NCBI GenBank assembly: GCA_948474755.1
Contig: CAOLHI010000482.1
Location: 372,001 to 436,000 of the forward strand
Length of the DNA: 64,000 nt
Direction: 5' to 3'
DNA from: Ctenosaura bakeri
Lineage: Eukaryota > Chordata > Lepidosauria > Squamata > Iguanidae
The notes under the pieces were generated by a model. That model saw only the letters and a program-made list of their open reading frames with translations. It was not told the origin of the DNA and did no database searches. Shown in pieces: positions 23,001 through 33,823 of the stretch. Every line of letters starts with the position of its first letter. Position 1 is the first letter of the stretch. The position numbers and the translations under genes were made by a program.

Positions 23001-23500
23001 TATGAAGGAACATTGTGAAGTTAGTCTTTATGTATGTCAGTGCTCCAACTTCCTTCTTTCCCTCTTTTAATATTCAATCTAAGTTTGCAAATTTTCAGTA
23101 TGGGACTTTTTGCTTTTGTTTTTTCTTGGCGTTCATGTTCCTTATATCTTACTTGATTAGGAGCAAGGCACAAATGATTTAGAAGAGAACTGTGGAGAAA
23201 ATAAGGGTCTAAAGAATCAAACATAAGAAGAAAAACCAAGGAAACAGCTTAGTTTGCCTAAAGAAAAGAATATATTAAGGAAGGGGAAGTATACTGATAG
23301 TTTTTATGGATGTAACATCATGTCAAATGGAAGAAGAAAAGCAGTTATGTATGCCATTTACTAAAGAAAGTATGGAAACAATGAGATGCCATCCTATTCA
23401 GTAATTATGATATTGTAAGTCTGCCTGATGCCATTGCAATTCACTTTTACGGTTGATGCATCTTTAATAACCAAAGGTCCCCCACAAGCTGCCGTTTCAG
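20085..23500. other. Long unannotated stretch
   Basis: No LINE, SINE or exon signature was found in about 3.4 kb. A purine-rich block with GAAGAAGAGGAGGATGAGGA lies at about 21553-21590. This is the largest block in which I see no recognisable element, so it is a candidate for conserved non-coding comparison. Confidence 0.35.
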
Positions 23501-23504
23501 TAAC

Positions 23505-23732
23505 ACCCTTTTCCCCAACATGGCCATTTCTGTGTTGCCAGAGATCAGGAAAATGGCCGGAGATATGTCCAGCTCTCTTCCTGTAACTGGATAAACTGAG
23601 GCAGGCATCTCTAGGGCATTTAGGTGGACATATCTCTACTCATTCTCATGCTTTCCAGCAACACAGAAATATCTGGGGGAGGGCTACACTGCTGAAAAGG
23701 CAAGTTTTGGGGAAAAGATGTAACTTTGGGGA
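23505..23732. repeat. Imperfect inverted repeat, possible MITE
   Basis: The left arm has CACCCTTTTCCCCAACATG and ATTTCTGTGTTGCCAGAGAT. The right arm carries the complements, GCAACACAGAAATATC and TTTTGGGGAAAAGATG. Spacers in the two arms are of similar length. There is no visible target duplication and no second copy in the window, so the status as an element is uncertain. Confidence 0.4.
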
Positions 23733-23734
23733 TG

Positions 23735-25545
23735 TAGTTGCTGTACTTCTCCATAGCTTCCAATCCAGGATCTTGGCCAATGGTTTTACATTATGGAATA
23801 ATAGATTTACAGAAAAAAGAATATTTCATGCTTCATTTATTCTAGTTAATTCTGACTGGTTCAACCCTGTATATCCTTTTAAAAAAAAAAGAGGACATAA
23901 TTGCTTATGACAATTTATCCATGAACAATGAAAATGTTCCTGAGCATTCCATGTATCAAAGAAGTTTATAAAAGAGGTCTGCATTCAGTGTTGAATTAAG
24001 AGACCTCTATGCACAAAGAAACCTTTCTTGCTTTCTCCTTTTCCCCACAGCCCCCTGCACACCTCCCAAAATAATGTTCTGGAGAGTCCCTGAACACTTA
24101 AAAAAAAAGACTTGGGAATGAAGGAGCGGGGGGCTGTAGCACTACAGTGAATTTAGTGTGCTGGAGGTGGATACCATTCCTCAGCATGGATACTACTGGA
24201 TTTCACACAAAAGTCTTCTGTGATGATCCATTAGCCACAAGAATGTTCAGAATTATTACATTATTACATACCAGTCTTGGAACTACATTGATAATATCTA
24301 GTACTGAGTGTGTGTTTAACACAAGGTGGAGAGGAGGCCTAGAGAGGATTATTCTTGTTTTAAAAGACAAGGGCAAACAAATTCAAGACAGAATGGAAAG
24401 CCACAAAAGGAGGATTTCAGCAAACTTTGGAAAATGAGTCTTGGAAAAGGACTCTCTTTTTGGTAAATCTGTGCTCCTGCAAGACATGCAAGCCTTAGTG
24501 TTGGTCTCTTGGAGCTGTGCACTTGCGCTTGCCATGTCAGGACTATCTCAGGCTCTGAGGTTTCGGGAACGAAACCTGAAACCTAGGGAGGACCCATTGT
24601 GATGTCACATGGTATGGACCCTGGTAATGTCACAATGGTGAAGTCACAAGGGGCAGCCCTTGCTGATGTCATTAAGCATGATATATTAAGAACCGATCAC
24701 AGCTGCAGGAACAACATTATTCAAATAAAAAATACCACCCAGTCTAATAAATGACATATGTGTACGTCAAGTATATGCCTCTGAGAGTATATTTCACCCC
24801 TGAGAATTGGAGAAGAGGGTCCAAGGCCCTGAGATCTGGTAACCCTATGATACAGTATAATTTCAAAGATATGTATAAATCAGCAGTATCTTTGTGCCTC
24901 ATGTCATGGGTGATTAGAATGGGTGAGATACATTGAGTCCAAGTCAGAGGGTTCAGGGAACCTAGGGTTATAGTCTTCTGTTATCCTATTATGAAACTGC
25001 AAGAACTAGAGTTACATATGAAAAGATATTGTAAATTCATTCCACTGTATCTTTGGAGTGGCCAGATCCCTTGAGATTTACTGGAGTGAAACAGAAACAA
25101 TGTTAGGGCAGCACTATCGAAGAACATTCTAACACATCTGCTACCCAGTCCCTCCAGCAAAATAGGATCTGGGAAGCAGATTTTTGGTATGGACAGCTAT
25201 GATTCTTCCCTTGTTAGGGGTAGTTTCAGAGAGATTTCTTAGTACTCTGATGACCAAGAAACCTGAGCAAGAATAGCCCTACCCTGCATTCTGTTTCTCT
25301 CTCCCCTCTCTCCTCCTCCCCTAATCTCTTTCTCTCTCCCTCCCCCACAGACACACACATGCAACTGCATGCACATGCATGTACACTCACATACACACCA
25401 ACATTGATGACAAGGACTTGACGTCCCTAAGACAAGCTTCCTTGCACTTCTCGTATTACAGACTTCTCTTTTTAAAAATTAAACACCACCTCCCAATGTT
25501 CTCGCAAGTTGTGCACATTTGAGAACACTTCTTTTACCCAGAAGC
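23735..25545. other. Unannotated stretch
   Basis: It contains the palindrome AGGTTTCGGGAACGAAACCT (24558-24577), followed within about 110 bp by four GTCAC or GTCAT phrases. A pyrimidine-rich run and CA-rich run lie at 25293-25395. No exon was recognised. Five or so short frames carry no family motif. Confidence 0.4.
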
Positions 25546-25549
25546 AAAA

Positions 25550-25728
25550 CAAATGGTATAATGGTCTGAGTGCTGGATTACAGTTCTGGAGACCAGGGTT
25601 CGATTCCCCACTCAGCCATGAAAACTCACTGGGTGACATTGGGCACATCACACAGCCGCCAGAAAAGTATGTGACAGGTCCACCTTAGGACTGCCATAAA
25701 TTGGAAATGGCTTGAAGGCACATGCCAA
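25550..25728 (+). mobile_element. tRNA-derived SINE
   Basis: GGTATAATGGTCTGAGTGCT is an A-box-like start. GACCAGGGTTCGATTCCCC is an excellent box B (GGTTCGATTCC). GGGTGACATTGGGCACATCA follows, and the tail is TAAATTGGAAATGGCTTGAA then GGCACA. Part of the central body is deleted compared with 15730-15978. It is the copy with the clearest internal polymerase III promoter. Confidence 0.88.
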
Positions 25729-25729
25729 A

Positions 25730-26390
25730 ATCATCTCTGAATTCCACACTGAAATAAAACAAAGCACATATGTATTTCCCCCTCTGCTGCAGCAAACAAA
25801 CTCTTCCAATTGTCAGAGAAAATTGAAGATAAAACAGTAGCAGCCTAAGCCACAGTGCACTCCTCCACCCCAGGCAGACATTGTCCATTGGCCCCAGGTC
25901 TCTGGTGCTCTTTTGTGTCCCTGATAGGTCAATTGAGTCCATGAAAATCAAATGACTTGGACTTTCCATCTTTCATTGGCATTCATCCACACACCCAGCG
26001 TTCCCTCCACTTCACCACTTCTTTCCGTACAAAAAGACCTCTGTCTATGAAGAGTCCTCTCTACTCTTTAATGTAAAAAATGCTGTAAGTCCTGGTGCAA
26101 GGAGCTTTGCCTGCTGAAACCAGGTCAGGGAAAGGAGAGGGATAGTGGGTGACTCACCCATCTCTCATCCATCTCCTTATTTGAGTTGGAAGAGCATTAG
26201 GAGAGGGTTTGTGGTGCTAAAAAATTGGGCTGCGAGTTGTCTTTAGCTGGCCAGCTAGCAGCAGGTGGTGGAGGAGGAGGAGGATCAGAGGTGGGTTGCT
26301 TTTTTTTTTTTAAAGAGTTGCACAGCCAGATCAGAGCTACCGAGAAGGAGGGTTCCCCCTGAAAAGAAGCACTTGAGGTAAGGGAGCAGG
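25730..26390. other. Unannotated stretch
   Basis: Contains a GGTGGTGGAGGAGGAGGAGG run (about 26264-26283) and a T10 run (about 26301-26310). A proline-rich minus-strand frame here is a product of that simple repeat. No element or exon recognised. Confidence 0.4.
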
Positions 26391-26394
26391 GGTG

Positions 26395-26458
26395 GAGAAA
26401 CTCACAAATAATCAAATCCATGAAAATTAAACCTGCAAATATGGATGGATGACTGTAT
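26395..26458. mobile_element. Possible Tigger-like DNA transposon terminus
   Basis: AATCAAATCCATGAAAATTA then CCTGCAAATATGGATGGATGACTG (in two parts) resembles the inner part and end of Tigger-type elements, whose other-strand form begins CAGT...CCCTCCATAT...GGATT. The second terminus was not found. Weak, single-ended evidence. Confidence 0.3.
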
Positions 26459-26647
26459 TTACATTTTGTTTCTGTAACAAACCCTGTGATCTGCTAACCT
26501 TCCAGGCAGATGTATATGTGAGCCATTTTTTGGTTTCACAAACCATCCAAAACTATTCCACTAATTCTTACCTTATTAGGACGTGGTGAATAGTTTCACA
26601 ACAGCATCTGAGGTTACTTTGGCATATTTTAACACTTCTTACTTTTG

Positions 26648-26833
26648 GCATGGTATAGCAGTTTGAGTGTTGGAGTACAACCCTAGAGAGTAGGGTTCAG
26701 TTCTCCACTCAAGCCGAGAAACCCATAGGATGACCTTGGGTGCATCACACACACTTAGCCCCCAGAAATCCCTATAATAGGGTCATCTTAGGGCTGCCAT
26801 AAGTCAGAAATTGAAGACACACAACAACAGCTT
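26648..26833 (+). mobile_element. tRNA-derived SINE
   Basis: TGGTATAGCAGTTTGAGTGT, then AGTAGGGTTCAGTTCTCC (decayed box B), GGATGACCTTGGGTGCATCA, and GGGCTGCCATAAGTCAGAAA ending in GACACACAACAACAG. Same family and orientation as 15730 and 25550. The tail lacks the usual TGACTTGAA core because of a small deletion. Confidence 0.85.
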
Positions 26834-27055
26834 TCAGTGACATGAGGTGTCTGGCCTGTCATTCTTTTTCTGGGAAATATGAAGTATATTACAAGTATAT
26901 TACTACCACTCATACTTATGAAAGTGCAGACTTGCTCTTCCTTTCTTTCTTCCTTCCTTCCTTTCCACTTTGAGACTCAGTGCCATTTACAACAGTTAAA
27001 CACAGCTTTAAAAAAATCACAAGATACATATACACATTAGTTTTAACCACTGGCT

Positions 27056-27265
27056 TGTTTGTGTGTGTATCCACCTTCGAGTCATCTGTCAACTTATGGC
27101 AACCCCATGAATTTCATAGGGTTTTCTTAGGCATGGAATTTTCAGAAGAATTCCTTCCTCTGAAATATAGCCTACAGCATATGATATTTGTTGGCTGTCT
27201 CCCATCCAAATACTAGCCCTAACTGACCCTGATTAGCTTCCAAGATTAGACAAGATTTGTTCAGT
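27056..27265 (-). mobile_element. 5S-rRNA-derived SINE
   Basis: On the minus strand, CTTGTCTAATCTTGGAAGCT then AATCAGGGTCAGTTAGGGCT and AGTATTTGGATGGGAGACAG follow the 5S rRNA internal promoter region (box A, intermediate element, box C) in order. The body then leads to a tail with GGGGTTGCCATAAGTTGACA, the type of tail also borne by the tRNA-derived SINEs. It is too diverged and chimeric to be a 5S gene. A second copy is at 45303-45496. Confidence 0.85.
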
Positions 27266-27269
27266 CATA

Positions 27270-28258
27270 TAAGGGGAAACTAAGCATTCACTGGAGGACA
27301 AACCTATCATGTGCCAAGTATGAGCAACCAAATTAAATACCTACTAAAGTTGCTATGTGGGATGAACTGAACGTATTGTAATAATAAGCTTAAAGTTTTG
27401 CCATATCCCAATAATGAACAATATATTTATCCAGATGGATCTATAAATAGGAGAGTGGGAACAAATCCAGTGTCTGTTTATATCGTGAACATTTCCATGT
27501 AAATTTTTACAATGGTGTTGGCAAGTGGGAAAAATGCTCACTTTTTTTTTCTTTAACCCAACAGCAGTCCTTTGCTTATAAATCTATCATCAAGTGCAAT
27601 ATAATGAAATTCAAGGCAGTCGCAACATTTAAACAATAGAGTGAGTGTTACAGAAAAGCAGACTGAAGCACTGGGCTCCAATGAGTGACCTGATACAGTC
27701 TTGATAAGAAACAGATTCAGATTCTATAGGTACTTAGTTGATGTTCACAGTAACCTAAATTGTTGGGATTACCTGCAGCCTAGATCAGATGAAGCCAGTA
27801 TTGGATACCCACACACAGCAATGTCTGGAAAGTCACACCCTTTCCACCCCAGCTTTAGGATAAGAGGTGGAAGCCCGATATTGTACTGGCTGTTATCAGT
27901 GCTGGTATAGGCAACTGCAGATCTAAAGGCAGTGCACTGTCTGCAGCAATCCACACAACATATCCTATTTCAGTTCTTTCTTGCATCACTGACCAATTCA
28001 TCCTTGAACATTTTAATGTGGATAGTTTAGCATATCATGCAACTGGAATGCTGAGTCAGGAATCAACCATACAGTGAATCCTTTCCTGAATACAAGAGAA
28101 GATGTGAGTCCTCTTGCAGCTGGAAATTGTTGTGTTCATTTTTCCATTTCAAAACTCTTCAGCTTGATTCCCACATCATTCCTCCATGTATCCCTACAGC
28201 TGTAGGAGGAATTATCTCCTCATAGAAAAGAGGTTAAGTTTAATTATATGTTGCTTAT
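27270..28258. other. Unannotated stretch
   Basis: No recognised element or exon. ATTGT/ACAAT-type AT-rich sequence with no coding signal. Confidence 0.4.
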
Positions 28259-28260
28259 AG

Positions 28261-28449
28261 CAGTGCTTCTCAAAGTGGTGGTCATGGATGAGTGCCAGTC
28301 AGCGAGCTATGGGCTGCCAGTCTGCGGCAAATTTCCAGGAAAGAAGGAAACAGTTATAGTCAATGGCACAAATATGGTGCCAGTCCCTGGCACACTGGAA
28401 AAAAAATATCCTGCCACTCTTAAACAGCAGATAGATTGAGAAACACATG
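28261..28449. mobile_element. hAT-Charlie-like non-autonomous element
   Basis: It begins CAGTGCTTCTCAAAGTGGTG and ends ATTGAGAAACACATG, so the outer 13 or so bases form an inverted repeat. The interior GAGTGCCAGTCAGCGAGC and GGCTGCCAGTCTGCGG resembles the 'ggtccgcgagc' core of Charlie-type MITEs. The adjacent 8-bp flanks (GCTTATAG and TTTAAAGC) do not match, so the duplication has decayed or the ends are slightly off. Non-coding. Confidence 0.6.
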
Positions 28450-29365
28450 TTTAAAGCTAACTATGAGTTCATGTTAAAATGGAACAGCCAAAGAAACGTT
28501 ATCCAAATATAATAAGCACTTCAGTACAGACACCAGGTCCAGAGAGAATCACAATACAATGTAACATTATAAAGGAGCCCAGTAGAGAGCATTATATATT
28601 GGTTTATGAGCTCAAGCGACTTTCCCTGGAAATGGACAGAACAAAAAGATATCGGCTGAGAACCGGCATGGAAATACAAAGTTCTGCTTGGCTGGAATTC
28701 CACTCTGTCTCTCTCTTCCCACAGACTCACCTGGTTTTTGGAAGCCCTCCAACATGTCTATTAGGTGGAAAGTGGGTGACAGTGGGGAAGGATCCAACAA
28801 CGTACCAGTAGTCAGTGCACAATGACAAAAAGTATCTTCCAGGAACTTATGAGGATCCTCCAGAAATTCCACAGGATGATGTCATTATTGTTTACCAGCC
28901 CATAGGAACATAGCTGAATGCTTCTCCACTTCCTTCTCTCTACCCAGCCACTAAATGGCTATGTTAACACCTGCCCATGAACCAGGTGAATTTCAAAGTG
29001 GTTGCTGTCCAGAGAGTAAGGGAGATAATGAATTCTTCCCTCGACAATGAAAAAAAAAGTACATATGCCAGGATTAATGCCATTTTATGTCACTAATAGA
29101 ATGCCAACCTTTGCATTGCATCTGCCAAAAGCCTCCACAGATGGATGGACTCCTTCCACAGGTGAAAGGCTTCTTTTCTGGTGAAGTTCCATTCACATTG
29201 ACTGAATGGAAGAGGAGATTATTTTTATGTCCCCACTTCACAGTGCTCTAGATCCCCCTGAAAGCCTGCTCTGAAGGGCTGAGTGGGCTCTGGATCTGTG
29301 GAAGATATAGTCCCAAGAGCTGAAGAGGGAGAGGAAATAACCTGTTTCTTCCAGCAAACATGATT
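28450..29365. other. Unannotated stretch
   Basis: Contains a 110-codon frame at 28479-28811 with an internal PSREHYILVYELKRL phrase, which I cannot assign. No splice-bounded exon or known domain was recognised. Confidence 0.35.
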
Positions 29366-29482
29366 CCAATGGGTGACCTTGGGTATGTCACATGATCTCA
29401 GCCCCAGAAAATGCCATGATAGGTTCTCCGTAGGGTCACCATAAGTCAGAGGTGACTTAAAAGAACACAAAAACAACAGTAT
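29366..29482 (+). mobile_element. tRNA-derived SINE, 5'-truncated
   Basis: Only the body and tail remain: GGGTGACCTTGGGTATGTCA, CAGAAAATGCCATGATAGGT and CATAAGTCAGAGGTGACTTA followed by AAAGAACACAAAAACAAC. The tRNA-like head with box A and B is missing. Confidence 0.8.
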
Positions 29483-29483
29483 A

Positions 29484-29572
29484 CCCCCTAAACTAGAGAA
29501 TACGTAAGGATCATGAATATGAAACAGACATGAATGCGTAACTCTAGGTTATGCACTCATAAATGACTTAGT
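29484..29572 (-). mobile_element. Family D inverted-repeat element, terminal fragment
   Basis: CCCCTAAACTAGAGAATACG and ATGAATGCGTAACTCTAGGT then TATGCACTCATAAATGACTT match the end of the 14190-14330 copy at most positions. It begins directly after the tail of the truncated SINE, so the two may have been juxtaposed by insertion. Confidence 0.6.
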
Positions 29573-29702
29573 GGATTCCTGCCATTATTTCACCAAGAAA
29601 TCCAATAGTCCTCCATCAACCATTAAGGGGAGATGGTGCTGTAAGACACCCATTACATGGATAGCAAAGTATCTAATATGCTAAATTGGGTAAAATACCA
29701 AC

Positions 29703-29895
29703 AGGAAGACACCAGCCCTGTATCAAATCAGATCATAGATCCATTTAGCTCAGTACAATCAGCATTGATTGGCAAATGTTCCCTTGGATTTCAGACTGGG
29801 GTCTTTTACAGTCCTACCTGGAGGTGCCAGGATTGAACCTAGGACCCCTGCAAAGAAAATAGGTGCTCTACTGAGTGGTAGTCTCTCAATGCAAA
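29703..29895 (-). mobile_element. tRNA-derived SINE, second family
   Basis: On the minus strand it reads GTGGTAGTCTCTCA and CTCAGTAGAGCACCT-type sequence, then GGTCCTAGGTTCAATCCTGG (box B GGTTCAATCC), ACCTCCAGGTAGGACTGTAA, and a body ending in GTACTGAGCTAAATGGATCT. This order matches a squamate SINE recalled as CTCAGTGGTAGAGCATCTGC...GGTTCAATCCCTGG...TGAGCTAGATGGACC. Its tail is not related to that of the other SINEs here. Confidence 0.75.
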
Positions 29896-29899
29896 AGAT

Positions 29900-30350
29900 A
29901 TTGGGGAAGAATCTTGGTATGATCTATAGTACACTAACTGGCAGTAGCAGTCCAGGGTTTCATACAGGTGCCTTTCCTAACCTTCACTGGGATCAAGGAT
30001 AACATCTGGGACATTCAATATACAAAGCATGTACTCTAGCATTGAAATACAGTCTTTCCATTGCAAAGCTGCGATGATTATTTCCATATTTGACAGACTT
30101 TTCCAAAAAAAATATTTATGTGGAAGATCTGAACAATAATTGAGGAAATAATGACAAGATGTCTCATGTATTTCTCTGATTATCCTGTTGTGTTGCATAT
30201 AACAAAGACAGTCAAATAGTAAATAGATGATTGGTATGGTAATTACAAAAAGAACAAAACTTATTTCTAAGTGGAAAATAGAAAAATCTGTCTTGGATCC
30301 AGACTTTTGTCTCCCACAAACAGAAAAGCTCCATTAATGGAAGATGCTTG
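29900..30350. other. Unannotated stretch
   Basis: No motif recognised between the SINE and the CR1 fragment. Confidence 0.4.
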
Positions 30351-30354
30351 ATCT

Positions 30355-31155
30355 AGAGAACGACATCTGCCAAAACTAGCAAAATGAATTTCAACAAGGA
30401 AACATGTAAGATACCACAGTTAGACAGAGAAAAGGAAATGCACGGATGTAGAATGGGTGACACCAGGCTTGACGACAGTGCATGTGAAAGGGATCTAGGC
30501 ATTTTAGTAGACCTCAGGCTGAACACGATCAACATTATGATGCAGCAGCTGAAAAAGCCAATGTGATTCTAGACTGCATCGATAAGAGTATAGTGCCTAG
30601 ATCGAGAGAAGTAATAGTACTACTCTATTCTGCTTTGGTCAGACCTCACATGGAATATTGTGGCTGCTTCTGGGCACCACAATTCAAGAAGCATCTTGAC
30701 AAGCTGGAAGACATCCAGAGGAGGATGGAAAAATTGGTAAAAGGCTTGGAAAGCATGCCCAATAAGGAGCAGTTTAGGAGCAATCTAGGGAGCTGGGTAT
30801 GTTTGGCCTGGAGAAGAGAAGGTTAAGTGGTGACGTGATAACCATGTTTAAATATCTGAAGGGATGTCATATGGAAGATGGGGTAAGCTTGTTTTCTGCT
30901 GGTCCAGAGACTAGGACACAGAGCAATGAATTTAAGCAGAAAAAGAGTTTTCAGAACTTTCAGACAGAAAGAACAGTTCAACAGTGGAATATACTGCCTC
31001 AGAGTATGGTGGAATCTCCTCCTTTGGAAGTTTTTAAACAGAGACTGGATGGCCATCTGTCAGGAATGCTTTGATTCTGTATTCCTGCATGGCAGAGGAT
31101 TGGACTGGATAACCCTTGTTGTCTCTTCCACTGCTATGATTCTGTGATTCTACGA
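30355..31155 (+). mobile_element. CR1 LINE 3' end with ORF2 C-terminal remnants
   Basis: The frames show CR1 ORF2 C-terminal signatures in order, in several frames: FNKETCKIPQ and GILVDLRLN (30384-30566), then VPRSREVIVLLYSALVRPHM and DKLEDIQRRMEKLVKGLE (30563-30826), then LFSAGPETRTQSN, VQQWNILPQSMVESPPLEVF and KQRLDGH (30799-31074). The 3' UTR has GGATTGGACTGGATAACCCT and ends CTATGATTCTGTGATTCTA. Frameshifts at about 30560 and 30810 break the reading frame; the endonuclease and catalytic polymerase core are absent. A dead, 5'-truncated insertion. Confidence 0.92.
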
Positions 31156-31705
31156 GTTAGTAACAATGGCTCAGGAGAGGCATTTAAACTTTTTAAGAAC
31201 GGGAACAAGAATCTAAAACCTGAGAAACCAGCAACAGAGGTGTCATGGGGAAGCTCAGAGGGCCAGATTAGGACTCCTAGAGGATTGGTTTTAGTCAAAG
31301 AGCCTGAGTTTTCCAACTTAGGAACACGAAAGTAATATTTGTTTGATAGCTAATAATATCTAAAAAGGTGAAATAAAATACATCAGGAAGGTTATTGTAT
31401 GACTTTCTAAGCCCAGAGAGCCATTTTGTCGTCAATTTGCTTGCTTGGGAACTTGTGTAAATCAGCCACAAAACCTCTGAACTCAGCAAAGGAGTCTGGG
31501 GAGTAATCTCAGGTACACTTGTAGTAATCCAGAAAAGGCAGGTTCAGAAAACCAAGCCTTTATTGTTGAAAATGTTCTCAGATTCAGTAGAGCACTGAAC
31601 CTAGTAAGCAGAGGGCTAAACAAATGCTTGTCTGTCAAAATAACTGTGGTGCAATTTCCATTTCCCTTTCTTGTTTCCAGATGCTAAATTAAGAGATGTT
31701 ATCAA
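31156..31705. other. Unannotated stretch
   Basis: No recognised element or exon between CR1 and the SINE. Confidence 0.4.
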
Positions 31706-31707
31706 CA

Positions 31708-31966
31708 ACATGAGAGGCAATGTAGTGCAGTGGTTTGACTGTTGGACTAGGATACTGGAAGACCAGAGTTCGAATGTGAGCTTGGTCATGGAAACTGACT
31801 GGGTGACCTGGGGCAAGTTGTACCCTCTCAGCCTCAAAAGAAAGCAAAGGCAAACCCCTCTGAACAACTTCTGCCAAGAAATCCCCATGTTAGGATCACC
31901 TTGGGATTGCCATAAGTCCAAAATGACTTAAAAGCACACAGCAGCAGCAGCAGCAGCAGCAGCAAC
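31708..31966 (+). mobile_element. tRNA-derived SINE with CAG tail
   Basis: TGTAGTGCAGTGGTTTGACT, GAAGACCAGAGTTCGAATGT (box B GAGTTCGAAT), CTGGGTGACCTGGGGCAAGT and ATTGCCATAAGTCCAAAATG, then GACTTAAAAGCACACAG. The usual CAACAACA tail is replaced by a CAG/AGC run (about 31938-31963). This is the most complete copy. Frames of 60-100 codons across it are incidental. Confidence 0.9.
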
Positions 31967-31994
31967 TACAACCAACAAATAATGCAGAGCAATG

Positions 31995-32065
31995 CTAATA
32001 GCTGTGTTTTAAAAGTTCCACTGGGTTCAATGGAGCTTATTCCCAGATAAGTGCATGGGGAATTA
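31995..32065. repeat. Palindromic squamate dispersed repeat relic
   Basis: AAGTTCCACTGGGTTCAATG then GAGCTTATTCCCAGATAAGT resembles the common reptile phrase 'AAGTCCCATTGAATTCAATGGGGCTTACTCCCAGGTAAGT', centred on a short palindrome. Similar relics occur near 10084, 34265, 44530, 45075, 50000 and 57108. Confidence 0.4.
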
Positions 32066-32092
32066 TCATCCTATACATCTATAATATAACTG

Positions 32093-32480
32093 GGCAGAGA
32101 TAGTCCCAATTAATCCTCTGACATCCCACATTTTCAGTTGCTTTTAAATGTCCCGGTTTCTGTCTCCTCCTCTCACATCTTCCCTTTGCCACTAGCTTAC
32201 TTCAGTTTCCCCAAAAGTAGTTTGCATTCAATTAATTAAGCAGGGGGAATGCAGAGGAGGGGAGGGGAAATCTTGGCCTACCCAGTAGGCTCAGGCAAAA
32301 ACAAACCGCTCCAGTCTCTCCTAGTTTGTGTGTTCTTTCTTCATTGCTAACTTTAATCATCTTGGCAACACTCCTATGTTGCTTGGCCCCACATGTTCCA
32401 GTTATCATCTGTGAGATGTCAGAGGGTCTGGGAATAACAACCCAATTTAACTAACTACGTCTCACCTACACTCACTTTAT
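32093..32480 (+). mobile_element. Family X repeat, 3' fragment (copy C)
   Basis: AGTCCCAATTAATCCTCTGA, CTACCCAGTAGGCTCAGGCA and AAACAAACCGCT...CCTAGTTTGTGTGTTCTTTC align with 48310-48380 and 48955-49110 of copy B. It shows that family X extends beyond the region shared by copies A and B, through the site of the MITE at 48436. Confidence 0.65.
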
Positions 32481-32484
32481 GTTG

Positions 32485-33298
32485 GGATCACATTTGCGGT
32501 CAGGTCTATTGGGTTTCAGTGCTGTCCTATTTCAGGTGAGAGTGCGATTCAAACCACTTGCATACATTTTTAAACAGAAGACTCCCAGCAGTAATCTTCA
32601 GCTCATTTTGACATCTATTTAAAAAAAAAAAAAAAGTACAGGGAGAAAAGTTCTGTCAGGTATTTTGTACCCAGATACAATGTGAAATCTTGCAGTAACA
32701 GGGACACATGTCCGTATCTACAGCTGGTTGTTTCTAGGTCCTCCCCACATCACGTTTACTGACTACATATAGACAGACTGACTGGCCTTGATTTTTCCAG
32801 ACAACAAAGGTTCATTAACTCAGAGGCAAGTTCAAAACCCAGAATCTCACTGAACTTCACAGTTGTGTGACACTCGTTCTTCATGCCTGTACTGCAGACC
32901 AATACTGATAGCACAGCTGCTTGATTAAGCCTGGACTGCTTCAATGCCAGGGCAGAGGAATAGGAAGAAAGCTGACTGGAGGAGGCAAATTCTCCATCCC
33001 TGCACATATGTTGGGTTCAGCATAGCTCTGTCTGTGAACCAGTGCAAGCTGTAGCCTTGTATGATAAGCACTGGCACATTATCTCTCCTCTTCTTCCTGT
33101 CTTCCCCCAAACGTGTGGCATATTTTGTATCTCTTCAGTTGCCTTAGAAAGGCTCAGCCAGCTTCAGCTTCCCACACCTTCCCAATTAAACCTTTATGTT
33201 AATTGCATAACAATCCTTCACACATCTGCTGTTGCACAAAAAGACTTGCAGGAGCTCCTGGATCATGCCTCAAGTAGTAATTTCAGAGAACAACTGCA
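32485..33298. other. Unannotated stretch
   Basis: Contains a 15-base A run at about 32620-32634. No element or exon recognised. Confidence 0.4.
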
Positions 33299-33299
33299 A

Positions 33300-33660
33300 G
33301 AGAGATAGATGTATTGATTTATTTGATTCATTTGATTTCTACCCCATCTTTCTTTCAGTATAGGACAAAGCAGCCTACAGTATAAGTTAAAAACTACAGC
33401 TAAAACAATACATGGTACAAGCATTTAAAAAGCATGAAACAATCAATCCAATAAAAACACTAATTTAAAACAATTAAAAACACATTAAGCACACACTACA
33501 TATTTTTAAAAAGCATACCTGTTGAGCATACTTCTACACCAACTAAAGGCTGATGTCTTGTTTGAATAAGGAAGGCTTTGCCTGCCAGCAAAAAAAACAA
33601 CAGAGAGGAGGCCAATGGAGCTTCCCATGGGAGGGAATTTCAGGAATTCATATCTTAAGA
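33300..33660 (-). mobile_element. L2-like LINE 3' end (antisense)
   Basis: The plus strand has TTCTACCCCATCTTTCTTTC, a TTAAAA-rich UTR, GGAAGGCTTTGCCTGCCAGC, and CCATGGGAGGGAATTTCAGG. The last phrase is the complement of the 'WNSLP' codons near the end of L2 ORF2. Layout matches 4115-4440 and 43605-43860. The coding part is almost wholly lost. Confidence 0.65.
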
Positions 33661-33823
33661 ACAGCTGCTGACTTAAATGCCCCCAAGAGAAAAACATCAC
33701 TTCACTTAGTGTATTTGCATGTTTCTATGGCTAACTAAGGGACTTGGGTGTCATATTTGAAGATGTCCCTGGGGTAATATATGTAACACACAGTAGAAAT
33801 GAGGGCTAGAATCCTGTTAAGGC

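Noticed and set aside
25550..25640. tRNA gene
   Set aside because: Box A and B are present but no cloverleaf or acceptor end can be drawn; SINE body follows.
28479..28811. 110-codon frame
   Set aside because: I could not link it to any family or exon structure.
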